Shown here piece by piece: positions 63,636 to 64,000 of a DNA stretch of 64,000 nt (its first letter is position 1; every line of letters begins with the position of its first letter). The DNA is from Melioribacteraceae bacterium (GTDB taxonomy: Bacteria; Bacteroidota; Ignavibacteria; Ignavibacteriales; Melioribacteraceae): positions 1 through 64,000 of the forward strand of contig WYBN01000011.1 in assembly GCA_011525875.1 (NCBI GenBank). The letters run 5' to 3'. A program made the translations under genes and the position numbers. The notes below the pieces were generated by a model, which was given only the letters and a program-made list of their open reading frames with translations, searched no databases and had not been told where the DNA came from.

Positions 63636-64000
63636 CTGCTAACTGTCGATAAAATAATTGTTGAAAGAGATGAAATACTCGGCGAAGTTAATCTCATACA
63701 TGAATTTTACAGCATTCATCTAAAGAACGAACGAGATATTATAATCTGGCTTCCTCCAACATATCATAGTTCTTCCAAATATTATCCGGTTATTTATATG
63801 CACGATGGGCAGAATTTATTCAACCCTAACACTTCATTTACAGGTTATGACTGGAAGGTTGATGAAGTGATGTCTTATCTAATTTCAAAAGGTTACCTGC
63901 AAGAAGTAATCGTAGTCGGTATTTTTAATTCGAAATCGAGACTAAAGGAATATAATTATTTTACCTCTGAAGGCAGGAAATATTCTCAATTTATAATCAA
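63636..64000 (+). CDS. Putative esterase (alpha/beta hydrolase), partial at window end
   Basis: An open frame that runs off the right edge and encodes a putative esterase of the enterochelin-esterase-like family (VIYMHDGQNLFNP, RDIIIWLPPTYHS..YYPV, EVIVVGIFN). The catalytic Ser region lies beyond the window. No ATG, GTG or TTG exists in frame before the conserved sequence: an in-frame TAA ends at 63617. The first usable candidates are ATT (63627) or CTG (63636). CTG has AAAAGG nine bases upstream, so it is chosen tentatively. A sequence error upstream is an alternative. Confidence 0.7.
   Translation, partial: MLTVDKIIVERDEILGEVNLIHEFYSIHLKNERDIIIWLPPTYHSSSKYYPVIYMHDGQNLFNPNTSFTGYDWKVDEVMSYLISKGYLQEVIVVGIFNSKSRLKEYNYFTSEGRKYSQFII

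Overview
The window looks like a chromosomal segment of an Ignavibacteria-type bacterium (Bacteroidota/Chlorobiota/Ignavibacteriota side of the tree). The strongest clue is a set of secreted proteins that end in the type IX secretion (T9SS) C-terminal sorting module of the NYPNPFNP...SSGxYxYxL...KKxLLLK type, which is typical of Ignavibacteria and relatives. Low GC content, adenine-rich ribosome binding sites and a few TAnnTTTG-like -7 elements fit. The species assignment is inference. I see no rRNA, tRNA, CRISPR array, insertion sequence or prophage.

Layout: (1) 1-4.7 kb: a truncated 18-bp tandem repeat, a secreted BNR-propeller protein, a repeated hairpin and a sugar-epimerase-like SDR. (2) 4.9-8.6 kb: a cytochrome c maturation operon ccmC-ccmD-ccmE-ccmF. 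It has a 49-codon TTG-start ccmD and a cysteine-type (CxxxY) CcmE. (3) 8.7-21.9 kb: a T9SS cargo island (a CANCH mono-haem protein and three larger secreted proteins) surrounding a propeller-type histidine kinase/NarL-type regulator pair, followed by an OmpA-family protein. (4) 22-30.7 kb, mostly minus strand: a TPR histidine kinase and a tetR-tolC-adaptor-RND efflux operon with a clear dyad operator. (5) 31-48.5 kb: a 1415-residue T9SS beta-helix protein, an Xaa-Pro aminopeptidase, a FAD/Fe-S D-2-hydroxyacid dehydrogenase, then a tightly coupled histidine kinase - LysM/FecR/Fn3 protein - 1617-residue PKD-repeat protein cassette. (6) 48.5-54.8 kb, minus strand: sufB-C-D-S, a SufT/MIP18-like gene, a bacilliredoxin and an Rrf2-type Fe-S regulator. 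(7) 54.9-64 kb: housekeeping genes (rlmB, hisS, ptsN-like EIIA), a serine hydrolase, a LOG-family protein, a T9SS sorting-domain relic, a TerB-like protein and the start of an esterase gene cut by the window edge.

How the parts fit: the ccm genes supply covalent haem attachment, and the next gene downstream is a predicted secreted c-type haem protein carrying a T9SS signal. The suf operon couples Fe-S assembly to a thiol-redox partner and a cysteine-bearing regulator. The most novel-looking unit is the kinase-FecR/LysM-PKD cassette at 39.9-48.5 kb. The 18-bp array is an amplified half-palindrome belonging to the same hairpin family as the element at 3.56 kb, and is the most unusual non-coding structure.
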